From: Carposina sasakii
Taxonomy: Eukaryota; Arthropoda; Insecta; Lepidoptera; Carposinidae
Direction of reading: 5' to 3'
Length of the DNA stretch: 64,000 nucleotides
Assembly (NCBI GenBank): GCA_014607495.2
Contig: CP053170.1
Coordinates: forward strand, 7,936,001 to 8,000,000
Positions within the stretch are counted from its first letter, which is position 1, and each line of letters opens with the position of its first letter. The position numbers and the translations under genes are program-made. The notes under the pieces are model-generated. The model ran no database searches. It was not told where the DNA came from and was given only the letters and a program-made list of their open reading frames with translations. Positions 11,104-22,400 of this stretch are shown here, in pieces.

Positions 11104-11272
11104 TAGGCCGCTTTTTCCAATGGTCAGATAGCCTATCTCAAGGATAATTTTGATGCTATATTTCTTCTTTCTCTCAAACTTTATCAACATCAATTTGTCC
11201 TTCTTTATTCCATCAAAATTTATCTTCCATATAGGCTATCTGACCATTTGGGAAAATCGGCCCTTATAATAC
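11104..11272. mobile_element. Foldback MITE (AAGGGCCGATTTTCC family)
   Basis: Left arm GGCCGCTTTTTCCAATGGTC AGATAGCC matches inverted right arm GGCTATCTGACCATTTGGG AAAATCGGCCC. Related sequence lies at 9570-9655, 15691-15862, 35158-35296 and 54912-55027. It starts 74 bp after the OPLAH stop and so probably lies in the 3' UTR or just beyond it. Confidence 0.6.
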
Positions 11273-11859
11273 ATATAGGTATATAATTCAACTAACAGTT
11301 TATTAGATTTTGAATGATTTTTGAAATGTTTTTATCTATAATTTTATTAAGTAATTGTTATTTTATATAAATTTACACATTTATAAGCTGTTTTTATGCA
11401 GAACCTGAGTCATAAAAGTCGACCGGACGGTTATAAGTAAGCATAATAATGTATAAGTACCTGTTATCCTTGTTATATTTGCTTATTTCAATTTTTTTAA
11501 TACATGTAATAGGATGTGCCTATTTTTGTGTAATAATAATCAACTAAGTAAAATGAGAATATTCAAACCAAATTTTTATATTATAACTTAAATAGGATAT
11601 AAGTAAAAGTACAATTTATATCAAATCATTTATTTGCATTGTTTTTATATGAAATGTTATTTTATACACGTGTTAAAATTATATTCCAATTAAAAAAATA
11701 AGCAGAACATATATTTCAACATATTTTACAGCCTTGTACCAAAGATTTTATAATAGTGCACAAAATAAAGTGTAAACAAAACAAGAAATTGGCCCACCAC
11801 TGCAACTTCTGTAAGTCAGGATGAACAGAGGCGACCAGAAAAAGGTCAGGGTATAGATA

Positions 11860-12645
11860 AGACTGCAAAAAAAAAACTAAGAAAATTTTCAGTCAAAATT
11901 ACTATTATTATAAAAATTACATTGTATAATTATCCGCTCAGTCAATTCTGAGATCCAGCAAATGCGCAAACGTTACTCCAGCAGGATTTTGAATATTGTC
12001 GCAGCCATAGCAAATATGAATACAAAATAAGTTTTAACATTCATTTCTAATTGATATCTAATTATTTACATAACATTTATTGCAAAAATGCCACGTAGAA
12101 AACAAAACATCTGGCTGCGGTAACGTTACCCCAGCCGAACCAGCCGAGTCAGTTTTTTCTCAAATGACTAAAAAACGATCACTTTACCAAATTTAAAAAT
12201 ACACAGATATGATTGTACCTGCACCGGGATATTACTATGGGATTTGTTTGTCGGACTATCACATTTTGTCTGTAAAATTTTTCAGAATTTTAAATAACAG
12301 TGAGCACCCGTATGATGAATTTAGTGAGAGCGAGATGTCTCACTTTTAAATGTCAAATTCACAGAGTTATTAAACTAGATAAACTAAGTGTATATTTACT
12401 TGGCATGTAAAAAATAGACTTAAGAATTAGAATAGATACTCGTTCTCGAGCCAGGACTGAATGAATTAGGGCTGATAGAAGTGGTTTGCAATCCCTTTTT
12501 ACACACCAAGTAGAAACACTGGCCTTGTCTATTTGACATCATCATACGGGTGCTCACTGTTATTTAAAATTCTGAAAAATTTTAGACAAAATGTGATAGT
12601 CCGACAAACAAATCCCACAGTAATTTTGACTGAAAATATTCAAAG
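11860..12645. mobile_element. Foldback structure with nested insertion
   Basis: The left arm (GCAAAAAAAAAACTAAG, TTTTCAGTCAAAATTACTA, then GGGATTTGTTTGTCGGAC and AACAGTGAGCACCCG) pairs with the right arm (12545-12645). The left arm is split at about 11904-12228 by ~325 bp flanked by a direct ATTACTA repeat, as expected of an insertion. The centre (12305-12552) is a CACCCGTATGATGAAT MITE. Confidence 0.55.
12305..12552. mobile_element. CACCCGTATGATGAAT MITE, copy 1
   Basis: Ends CACCCGTATGATGAATTTAG and ATCATCATACGGGTG. Internal ACTCGTTCTCGAGCCAGGAC is shared with 29761-30060 and 43925-44229. Confidence 0.7.
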
Positions 12646-12837
12646 TTTTTTTTGCACACCCTGAAAACCCTGAATACCTTGACCCAGAAAACTACGTCCT
12701 GTAGTTGGGTAAAGTAACTAGCATACATATAATACACGGCTATGTTCTTGAAACGGGGTTGCCAGAACTGCAAGACGGTAAGCGATATCCCATAGCCACG
12801 TTTAGCATATCTTATAAAACTTAATTGCGAATAACTA

Positions 12838-13312
12838 CTCATCTAAGTACTTCACGCAATATCTTCATAAATTATGGACGGATTTCAAATTTTTTTTTCG
12901 TCTGAAACGGCATTTCCTCTAGTTTGTCCTAATTGAATTTGATCCCTAAGGATGGAGCGCTAGGGGATGGAAAGTCCAAAATACCTTAATTGAATAACAC
13001 AACTCATCTACATCACGCAATATCTGCATCAATAATAATTCCCGTCGGATTTCAAAAATTCTTTTTTCGCCTGAAAGAGCATTTTCTCTAGATTATACCA
13101 ATTGAATTTCATCCATAAGGGTGGACCGCTAGGGGATGAAATGTGCAACATACTTTGATTGCAAATATGTAACTACATCTACATCACGCAATATCTTCAT
13201 CAATTGTCATCGGATTTCAACAGTTCTTGTTTCGCCTAAAACGGCATTTTCTCTAGTTTGTCCCAATGAAATTTCATCCCTACGGGTGGAGCGTTAAGGG
13301 ATGAAAAGCTCT
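12838..13312. repeat. Three tandem ~160-170-bp units in the PPP2R3C 3' UTR
   Basis: CACGCAATATCT recurs at about 12853, 13013 and 13183. Each unit continues through a TCGGATTTCAA-like block, a TTTCGCCTGAAA-like block, TCTCTAGTTTGTCC and GGGTGGAGCG. The last unit runs directly into the PPP2R3C stop codon (TCA at 13314), so the array forms the start of that gene's 3' UTR. Confidence 0.8.
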
Positions 13313-13313
13313 G

Positions 13314-13430
13314 TCATCCGGCGTGGTCAGGCGCGGCGGCGAGCGCGTCTCGATGCTCGTACTGCCAGAAACCGTGCAGTTCCAGTAGTATTGACGCTGC
13401 GGTGTGACCGTGACCGCTCTTTATTAGATC
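13314..13430 (-). CDS. PPP2R3C: PPP2R3C exon 9 (last)
   Basis: 38 codons plus TGA. Acceptor CCCATAG. Encodes DLIKSGHGHTAASILLELHG then FWQYEHRDALAAAPDHAG. GC-richer than the surrounding DNA. Confidence 0.94.
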   Translation of the reverse strand, partial: DLIKSGHGHTAASILLELHGFWQYEHRDALAAAPDHAG

Positions 13431-16400
13431 CTATGGGATAGATAGAAGGCTGTATGTTATATGTGTGCTGCTCTGGGAGTAAAAAAAAAAAACCTATAAT
13501 ACTACAGCTGCTTCTCTTCCCGGGCATACTGTACCAGTCAGTAGAGGGACAAGAGGGTCTTGGTGTTTTGTAGGCGATGGGCTGACCACCTGTCACTACT
13601 AACCGAACTTGTACATCTCAACTATACCCTCAAAATTGGTCAGAAGTGGCACCATGTGGTTCTATCGGCCCTTGGTGCTCTGCCTACCCCGTAAAGGCGA
13701 GATTATATGTATGTATGTAAAACCATGTGTGCAAATTGTGCAAGTGTTAAGTGTAGGTGTGAACTAAAATTAACGCATTCTTTTCATGTTAACCTAAATA
13801 AAGATAACTTCATCCCTGCACCTAAGGCTCGTACTTCACAATGAGTAGAAAAGTTAAGTAATACAAGACGATTTTTGTTATTCGTGTCCGTTTAACATAC
13901 AGAATTAGCGAAATGAAATACTTACGGAAAAAAAGCACAAAATCTACATCTTACGAGTATGTACTTACATTTTTACAGATACTCGTAGCATACAAAATTA
14001 AAGATTCGCAATCAAATGTTGGTACACAGGTAGTCTTACTTAACCCAGGCTACTTTGTATCCCAGAAAAATATTACGATGTATGCCTTTTTTATTCGTTC
14101 ACACGCACTTATATGTATAACTAAAACAAAAGTGCAGCTATCTCTAAATTTAGAACAAATGAATACAAGACCTTAGGAATCTTAATGAGACTAGGTGAAT
14201 GTGTTGTGAAGTGTGTGAATATTTATTTATTTATGAGTTTACCTGTAGTGTGATTCTAGAGGGGTGCTCCGGCCGGATCATGTCAAAGATCTCATCCTTG
14301 ACGTCATCAAAGTTGACCGGCTCCGCGCCGTGGGCCACCATCTGCTCCTGGATAGCCTGCAGGGAATATCAATACTATTATTGTCAGAGAAATATGCTAA
14401 ACATGGCTCTGAGACCTCTGCTATGATCATGCAGTTCTGGTCTATCCGTTTCGGGATGATTTTTGTCTATACAGGGTGTAACAAAAAGGGTATGTTAAGC
14501 GAAAAGCTACGTAAATAGCCCACTGTCGAGAACCTATCCACAAAATTTGAGACTCGAAATCACATGTTTATTTTTCAAGATTGTATGAAATTTCCTGAGA
14601 TATTTAAAAATTCTCCATACTATCTGGAAAAATAAACATGTGATTTCGAGTCTCAAATTTTGTGGATAGGTTCTTTATATTGGGCTATTTACGTAGCTTC
14701 TCGCTTAACATACCCTTTTTGTTACACCCTGTATATGCACACTAGCGACCCGCCCTGGCTTCGCATACATATAAATCTTTCTCTTGAATCACTCCCCCTG
14801 ATTACGTAAAAGCAATAGCAAAGCCGAAGCAAAGCGATAGCGAATTGTACAATATTCGCCTTGAAATGTCAAAGCTCCTTTGAAATTCATTTTACGTAAT
14901 ACGAATCAGGAGGACTATTTATTTTGTAAAAATCCGTTGCGTAGTTTAAAAGATCTAGCAACTAGGAACAGACAAACAGCGGAAAGCAACTAAGAAGATT
15001 CCTTCTGATGCGGGGCTTCACTAGAATACATCAGCTGCATCTCCTTCTATGCATATAACTTACATGTTAAACTGGCAACTTGTCACTGATACTTTACGTG
15101 TCTCCAGAATCTCCTTAATAATCTTGCAGTTCTGGCTTATGTGGTATGTGGTCCTCGACTTTTTTTTCAACGGGGTAGCATACCTAACCAAGCAGTCCAT
15201 ATGCGAATCTGCCACAAAGCGAAATCACTTACTTACCTTAAAGAAGTAGTTGAGCGTGAAAGCGTCCAGATAACCTTGTGAGTTGATGTCGAGGACTCTA
15301 AACAGATATGCTAGTGCGGCCGGCTGCTTCCTGTTCTCTAACGCTAGTACCTAATAAAGGGAAATGGTATAGAAATAAATAGGTTAGGTTATTGCATAAC
15401 TTTGTTGATATACTTGTAGAGAGCTTTATTAAATACTAGTGGACACCCGTGACTTCGTCCGCGTGGACTGCAGAAAGAACAAAATGTCGAAATTATCCAG
15501 TATAAACGGTAGCCTGTGTTATCCAGGGTATCAGCTAACTCCATACCAAATTTTATTTAAATCGCTTCAGCCGTTTTTACGTGAAAGAGTAACAAACATC
15601 CATCCATACTCACAAACTTTCGCGTTTATATTATTAGTAGGATTCAGCAGTTTATTGAAGTCTCATTCCAAGATATACACACAATTTTTATTAAGGGCCT
15701 ATTTTTCAAATAGCTTATCTAAAGGATAAAGATGATGTCATCTGAATTTTTATAAGTGTACGGTTGAACTTGCACCATCCCATTCGTTAAGGGAGTGAAC
15801 ACCCACCTAAAAACTATATCTTTCAAATACGCTTTTTGACCATGAGATAAATCAGCCATGAATTATATCCTGTAGATGACCATGAGTAGAGAAAATATAA
15901 AATACGAGTACATTAAATATGTATATTTTTTTAACGTAATCTATACATTTCTTGACTAGCGTTTGAGAAACTAGCGTTAATTCATCCCACGTACCAGATC
16001 CAAATAGCTCTTGTAGTCCATCTCCCCATCATACGTGAGACACTGTTGAAACACTCGCTGGAGGAACGCGCGTGTCAGTGTACCTGAGCCGTAACTGTAA
16101 TGTAATTTAATATATTATATATATAATATAGTATATATTATATATATAATATAGTAATATCAATTAATAAATACACCCACTTATATTATAAGGTATTTTT
16201 AGGGTATTATACAGGGTGTAACTGTACGTACTCTATAGATCAAAGAAAGTAAGTTTATGCCAATAAAATGCTGGGAAACGATGTAATTAAAAAAAAATAA
16301 AAAATAAAATAAATAACAAAATATATTACTTGATCGGGCGAAATTTATAGTGTCCAGTGTTTATGCTAGTTTTTTCATAGACAGATATTAATTATTTCTC

Positions 16401-19400
16401 GTGAAAAAATCTTGCTACGCGCAACTATGTGCATTTATGCAGAAAAACGCAGTCTATTTACTCAACTTTGGAATCTAATATCTTGGGAACCAGACACTTC
16501 CCATGATGATGAGGAGATTCCGTAGTTTTCGGGAACGTTGACGACCAAAAATCACCTGTATATAATACCCTAATTGCTAAATATAATATATTTATTAGTA
16601 TCATAATAAGCCGATACTATACATATAGTATCAGGTTATTATAAGTACATATATAGTCTATTTAAAATTAGTGATTATCTTTTGACACGAAACTAGGTAG
16701 GTAAAAAGAAACAACTTTCACTATGGGACCAATATCGAAATATTTTTAAAAAATCTGCTGTTCCATACATTTCAGTGCATTAATTAATCGAGATTGTATG
16801 GAACAGCTGATTTTTTTTCAATATTTCGGGGTTGGTCCCATAGTGAAAGTTGTTTCTTTTTACCTACCTTGTTTCGTGTCAAAAGATAATCAATAATTTT
16901 GGATAGACCTTATACTGGGTGTAAAAAGACAACTTTGTTCTTTTAATACCTCGTATTCTTTGTAACATCACGATCATTTTTTTCTATGGAAGCACTCCTG
17001 GGAAACCATGGGTTTCCAAAATATTGAGGTCCAAAGTTACATCAATATTATCATTTTTTTACATAAATCTATCTGAAATCTGTTAAGAAACATTTTTTTC
17101 AAAGATACCATGTCAAAATGTTATAATGTTACTTTTGTAGGTACATTTGTACTTTTAGCATCAAGCAAATACATTGCTTGCAATAAAATTACAGTATTTT
17201 TTCATATTTTTTTTGTCGTTTCCCAGGGTTGGTTCCAAAGAAGAAAATAACCTTACAAAGAATATGGGGTATTAAAAAAACATTGTTGTCTTTTACACCC
17301 TGTATAGGTAGATATAAATAAATCTTTCTCTTGAATTCCTTTATCTATTATAAAATCGCATCAAAATCTATTGCGCAGTTTAAAAGATCTAAGCATACAT
17401 AGGGGCAGACAGACTGTGGGGAGCGACTTTGTATTATACTATGTTATGATTAACTTGGTCAAACTTTGATCCCTTAATTTTACTTCATTTCTTTTTACTA
17501 ATTAAAAGTCTAAAAAATAAGTTTTAACTTCTAGCATAATTTCAATACAAAGGTTTATCCCCTTAAAGCCCTTTTTACATTAAGAAGTGGCCAATGTTTT
17601 TTCTCTGGCTGTAGATTACCTTTCATTTAAATTGGTAAAGGTGTAGTTTTGGTGTGAAAGCTAGACAGACAATTTTATTTCCACATTTATAATATTAGAG
17701 TGTATTTTACCGAATAGTTCCTTTAGGATGGTGGCACTAGTTACTACGTGTATATGACTATACAGTGGGGTAAGCACGAACCTTTTTACGCGCCGTAACG
17801 CTAGCGACTCGCTAGTAAAATCTATGTGATTTGACAGTTTGACGATAGCGTTACGGACTATCGAGAGGTTCATGCTTACCCCTCAGCCTCTCTAGCATGA
17901 CCACGCATCGTGGATATAGTATCGTACGATATCGTATCGTCTGTATACAAAATTCAACATGGCGGCTATATTTATCGTAGTTTTGACAGCCTACTTCGAT
18001 AAATCGGCTTATCATATCGTGTTTCGCAGGTCATGCTAGGCTTGCTGATGTTAGTTCCGAAATCAGGCATTGGAGTTATTCTATGAAACGGACTCTATAA
18101 AGGGTTTTGATATGGGCAAACTTATTTAAGACACTTACCCAGCTAACTCATTGATACTGAGCATGCCATTATGATCTCTATCCAGATTGAGATACTGTCC
18201 ATAAACGCGTAACGCGGACGCCGCACTGAACCAATTCTGCTCTTGTAACTCCATCGGCAAGTCCTCTTCTCGTAACTGAAATAAAAGTCCCATATTTCAA
18301 TACTAGTGGACGCCCACAGCTTCCATCTGCGTTTCTTGAAATCCCGTTAATTTAAAGAGATAAAATAGTCCAATCTATGCTAGAGCAGGATATATTTTCT
18401 GATAGATAACTTTTTATTTCGCACTTTCACATACTCTATGTAACTGTATTTGATTATGATGTCTGTGTACAGAAGCATAGAATAATTTTAGCAAAAACAT
18501 TTAAGGTTTTATATTATTCTGGTTCGGTTCTGTAGCGCATCAGGGATGTTTGCCGACGCTCGGATGGACTGTTTCTACAGTTATGCGGAAAAGGTGAACA
18601 TCTCTGGTGCGCCGGGTCCGGGCTAGCCACAACAGCATCCTCAATATGTTTGACAGTAGGTTTGACTGTGAGTTAATGCAACATTGTCATATGGTGGAAT
18701 GAATAAATATTACTACTAACATAGACTAAGAAACTACTAACAAAATATGTGTTGAATTATATTACATGAAATAAATGACTATAATATAATTATGAATCTG
18801 TTGTCTTACGCCTAGCATACTCCAACTACATCTGAGTAGTCATCTGTTTTTGCTTCACATTTTCTAACATTTAGGTCTTAGCATGTACAGGTTTTTACCA
18901 TCTTATTATCACCTATCTGACTCTCACCTCCAACAAATCATCCAAGAAAGAGCAAGACAGCACATCCCGTATCCTCACTCTGCCAACCCTTAATGGATCT
19001 AGGAAGAAGAGGAACTTTCTAGCAGCGGTACACACATAGAAGGAGCTGAACGACGAGTCCAGTCCATTGAGTGCAGCTAGAGAAGGTACCAGCTCTGCTA
19101 TGTAGCTTTCTAGGTCCTGAAACATAGTATAGTGCAACCTCGATTTAATAAATCTAAAGGGAGCAAGTAAATATTTGGTATGTCATGGAGGTAATTACCT
19201 CCATGCGTTATATCAAGTAATTCGTCGAACTAAGGTTTGTTATGTTGAGGTTAGATGGGCTAAAATTCGTTATAAAGAGGTAAAAGCGTGTCAAAACCTG
19301 TGACATGAATCAGATACTATGAGAGGAGTCGTACATTGGCGGGAACTTTATGTAAAGATTTTGGGTTGACAAAATTCGTTAATTAGAGGTTTATTACTTT

Positions 19401-22400
19401 TTCTTGATAGTCGAAAATTCGTTATAAAGAGGTTGTTCACAAAAAATGTTCGCAATGTAAAGGTATATTTAATTTAACATTGACTGTTATGGACAATTCA
19501 AGGGGATAACCACAGAATTAGTTAAATCGAGGAAATCGTTATAATTGAGGCACGTTATATTAAGGTTGCACTGTATACGCCCATCCCCCTAAGAAAGAGG
19601 TTGGACAAAAGTGTGCAATTTACACACCCATTTCTCACCAGTTAGACGGCCGATTGGTGTAGTTCGTAGTGGCCCTGCCTGCGACGCCATAGGTCCTGGG
19701 TTCGAATACCGGTAGGTGCAAACATTGATATGGTGAATATCGATGTTTGTTTCCGAGTCATGGATGTTTATATACTTATCTATGTATTTATATACCGTTG
19801 CTTAGTACCCACGACACAAGACCTTAGAGATCTTAGTGTGGGACTAGGTCAATGTGTTGTGAAGTGTGTAAAAAAAAAGTTAGCCTATTAAGTCCCACAT
19901 GGTAAGGGATTGAGCCTAATGCCGCTTTTAGGGCACGAATACAACAATGTAGCGACCATTAACGAATCCAGTAGGAAAGGTTTCCGTGCCATTCTAAATA
20001 AGTATTATAAGCTATTTATATTGAAATGTATATAAAATTTGCTTAGGACAACGATTTTCCATTTAGCAGAGAAATGCCCATATAGTTAAAACTGTACTTG
20101 AGCCAAATACTATAATAATAATACTAACAATTATGAGACTTGGTTGTAATGGCAGGTCTCTGTTAGTCTCCTTCAATAGCCCGATTTTCCAACCCCACCC
20201 AAAATTCAGCCCATAGCTTTGAGAACCTTGTTTCCCATCGCATGACATAGCTCTACACTCCAATAGTCTTGCACATGGCGTGGACTATCGCCGGGTGTTT
20301 CATATTGTGCGTTCGGCGATGGTATCCGTCATGTGTATCCCACACCATATTAAAGTTCTCTTAAAAGGGCCTCTACATCTTGGCTACGGCCCGATACACG
20401 CCTCTCAAAGGACCGAGACTCTGTAGTCCCGAGAATTTCAAAAGAGATACAAATAATAATAATATTTATTTATTTAGGTGTCTTAGGCCCACTGGTTAGT
20501 AAACATGGTGGACTTGCAGAAAAACTTTTAAAAGGATGTAACAAAATGCCAAGGAAATACATGTTGTCATTCTTAACTATTTCATCTCCCTGCCTACTAG
20601 ATTTATATACCCTATGAAACTTACATGTTCCGTCAAATATCCCTGTCCAGTGACATCGTACAATGAGAGACCAATCCTGGTCTGCTGCAGCCAGACTCTC
20701 CTCATGACGTAGTTGAATAGAGAGACCCTTCTGACCTTGCCTGCCCCACCCTCTGCAGCTTGGAGCCTGCCAAATACCTCCGCTGTGAAGTATGGTCTGA
20801 AATAGTAGTGTAACTAGTACACAGTCTGTATTGTGATGAATGATGCTTTCATTAAACTTGCAATAATTATCAGTTTGTTCTGGTGGTATCCAAACTCAAT
20901 TTGATTGAGCTACAATTTAGTATAATACTTGAGATTAGCGTGCACAAACGCACAGACAAACGACAAACCGACAAAAATTTTAAAACCCTTATTTTGGGTA
21001 CTATTGCGTTGATAAAGGTCTCCCATAATATTTTATTTTTTCTCATATATCTTCCATGTACAGACAGCGATCCATTACATTTTTATTATATGTATAGATA
21101 TAGATTATTTTGTTTATTCTATGTCCTTCATATTTTATGCATTGGTTATTTTGTGTGATTCTGGAATGATCTAAATGTAGTTTTTGCAGATCATTGTAGG
21201 ATCAGGATGAAGCTGTGGTCAAACAGTACTAATGAAAAAAAAATGCTGCATTTGAATTTAAATAAAAAGAACTGAAACAAAACTATTGAAACTACAGCAA
21301 TACAATACAACAGACCATAGTTTAATATTAATCTTAACCTACCTATATTTGGGTCCAGCCTCTTCTCTAATCTTCTTAAACTGAATATAGTCAATAGTAA
21401 GCTCATCATTATTGGCCATACTGTAACTGCCATTTGACTTTTCCAGTAAACTCCACAAATGCTTTAATTCACTATTATCTAGCAACTCTTTACTCTTCTT
21501 CTGTAAGAATTGAGCTCTAGTCTCTTCTCTAAGCTTCTGAGACAGAACCTCATCAGGTCTTGGTAATTTGAAGTAAAATTTTGGTATCTTTGAGTATGAG
21601 TTTCCCTTTGGATGTGGGTTGTATGTTTGCCGAAATGTCTCTGCTTCGATTTTGTAGCTTTCTTCCTTGGATATGCTCTTGCCACTATCTATAATTTGTT
21701 TATGATAATAGTTATTTAACAAAATACTACATATATACATGGGCGCAATTACTAAATAGTACCTACATAAGGGGCAAATAATAAAAATAACTGGTTGACA
21801 TCAAGATGTTATGTTCTTTTTGTCAAAAAAGTAAAAGCAACCCATAACTTTCTTATCCAAAGATGTATCAAGTGGACAACAGTTTATTACATACATATAA
21901 TCACGCCTTTATCCCCTACAGGGTAGGTAGAGCTCCAAGGGCCGATAGAACCACATGGTGCCACTTCTGACCAATTTTGAGGGTATAGTTTAGATGTACA
22001 TCATTTTATATGTACAAGTTCGGTTAGTAGTGACAGGTGGTCAGCCCATCGCCTACAAAACACCAAGATCCTCTTGTCCCTCTACTGAGTTGTACAGTAT
22101 GCCCGGGAAGAGAAGCAGTTTGTTAATCTAAACATATCTTAACATATAGGCTACTTTTTATCCCGGTTAATTTCGACATTGTTTTTTCTGTAGTTCACGC
22201 GGACGGAATCGCGGGCATCCACTAGTAATAAATAAGTCCACAGATAAAAATAAATAAGTAACTAGGAGTCGGAGAGCACTCTCAAAGCCTCTTTTGTAAG
22301 ACCCTGTCCCCTAAATACTATTCAACCTATAAACTTGATAGTTCAGTCATAAGGTTTATTTTATTATTAACTAGTGGACACCCGCGACTCCGCCCGCGTA

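Noticed and set aside
13327..13596. 89-codon minus frame
   Set aside because: Overlaps exon 9 out of frame and runs into repeat A.
18913..19137. A 74-codon stand-alone ORF
   Set aside because: It is PPP2R3C exon 4 read through both splice sites.
21339..21740. Taking the 133-codon open frame as a stand-alone gene
   Set aside because: The first codons are intronic; the real exon is 21343-21688 of PPP2R3C, bounded by consensus splice sites.
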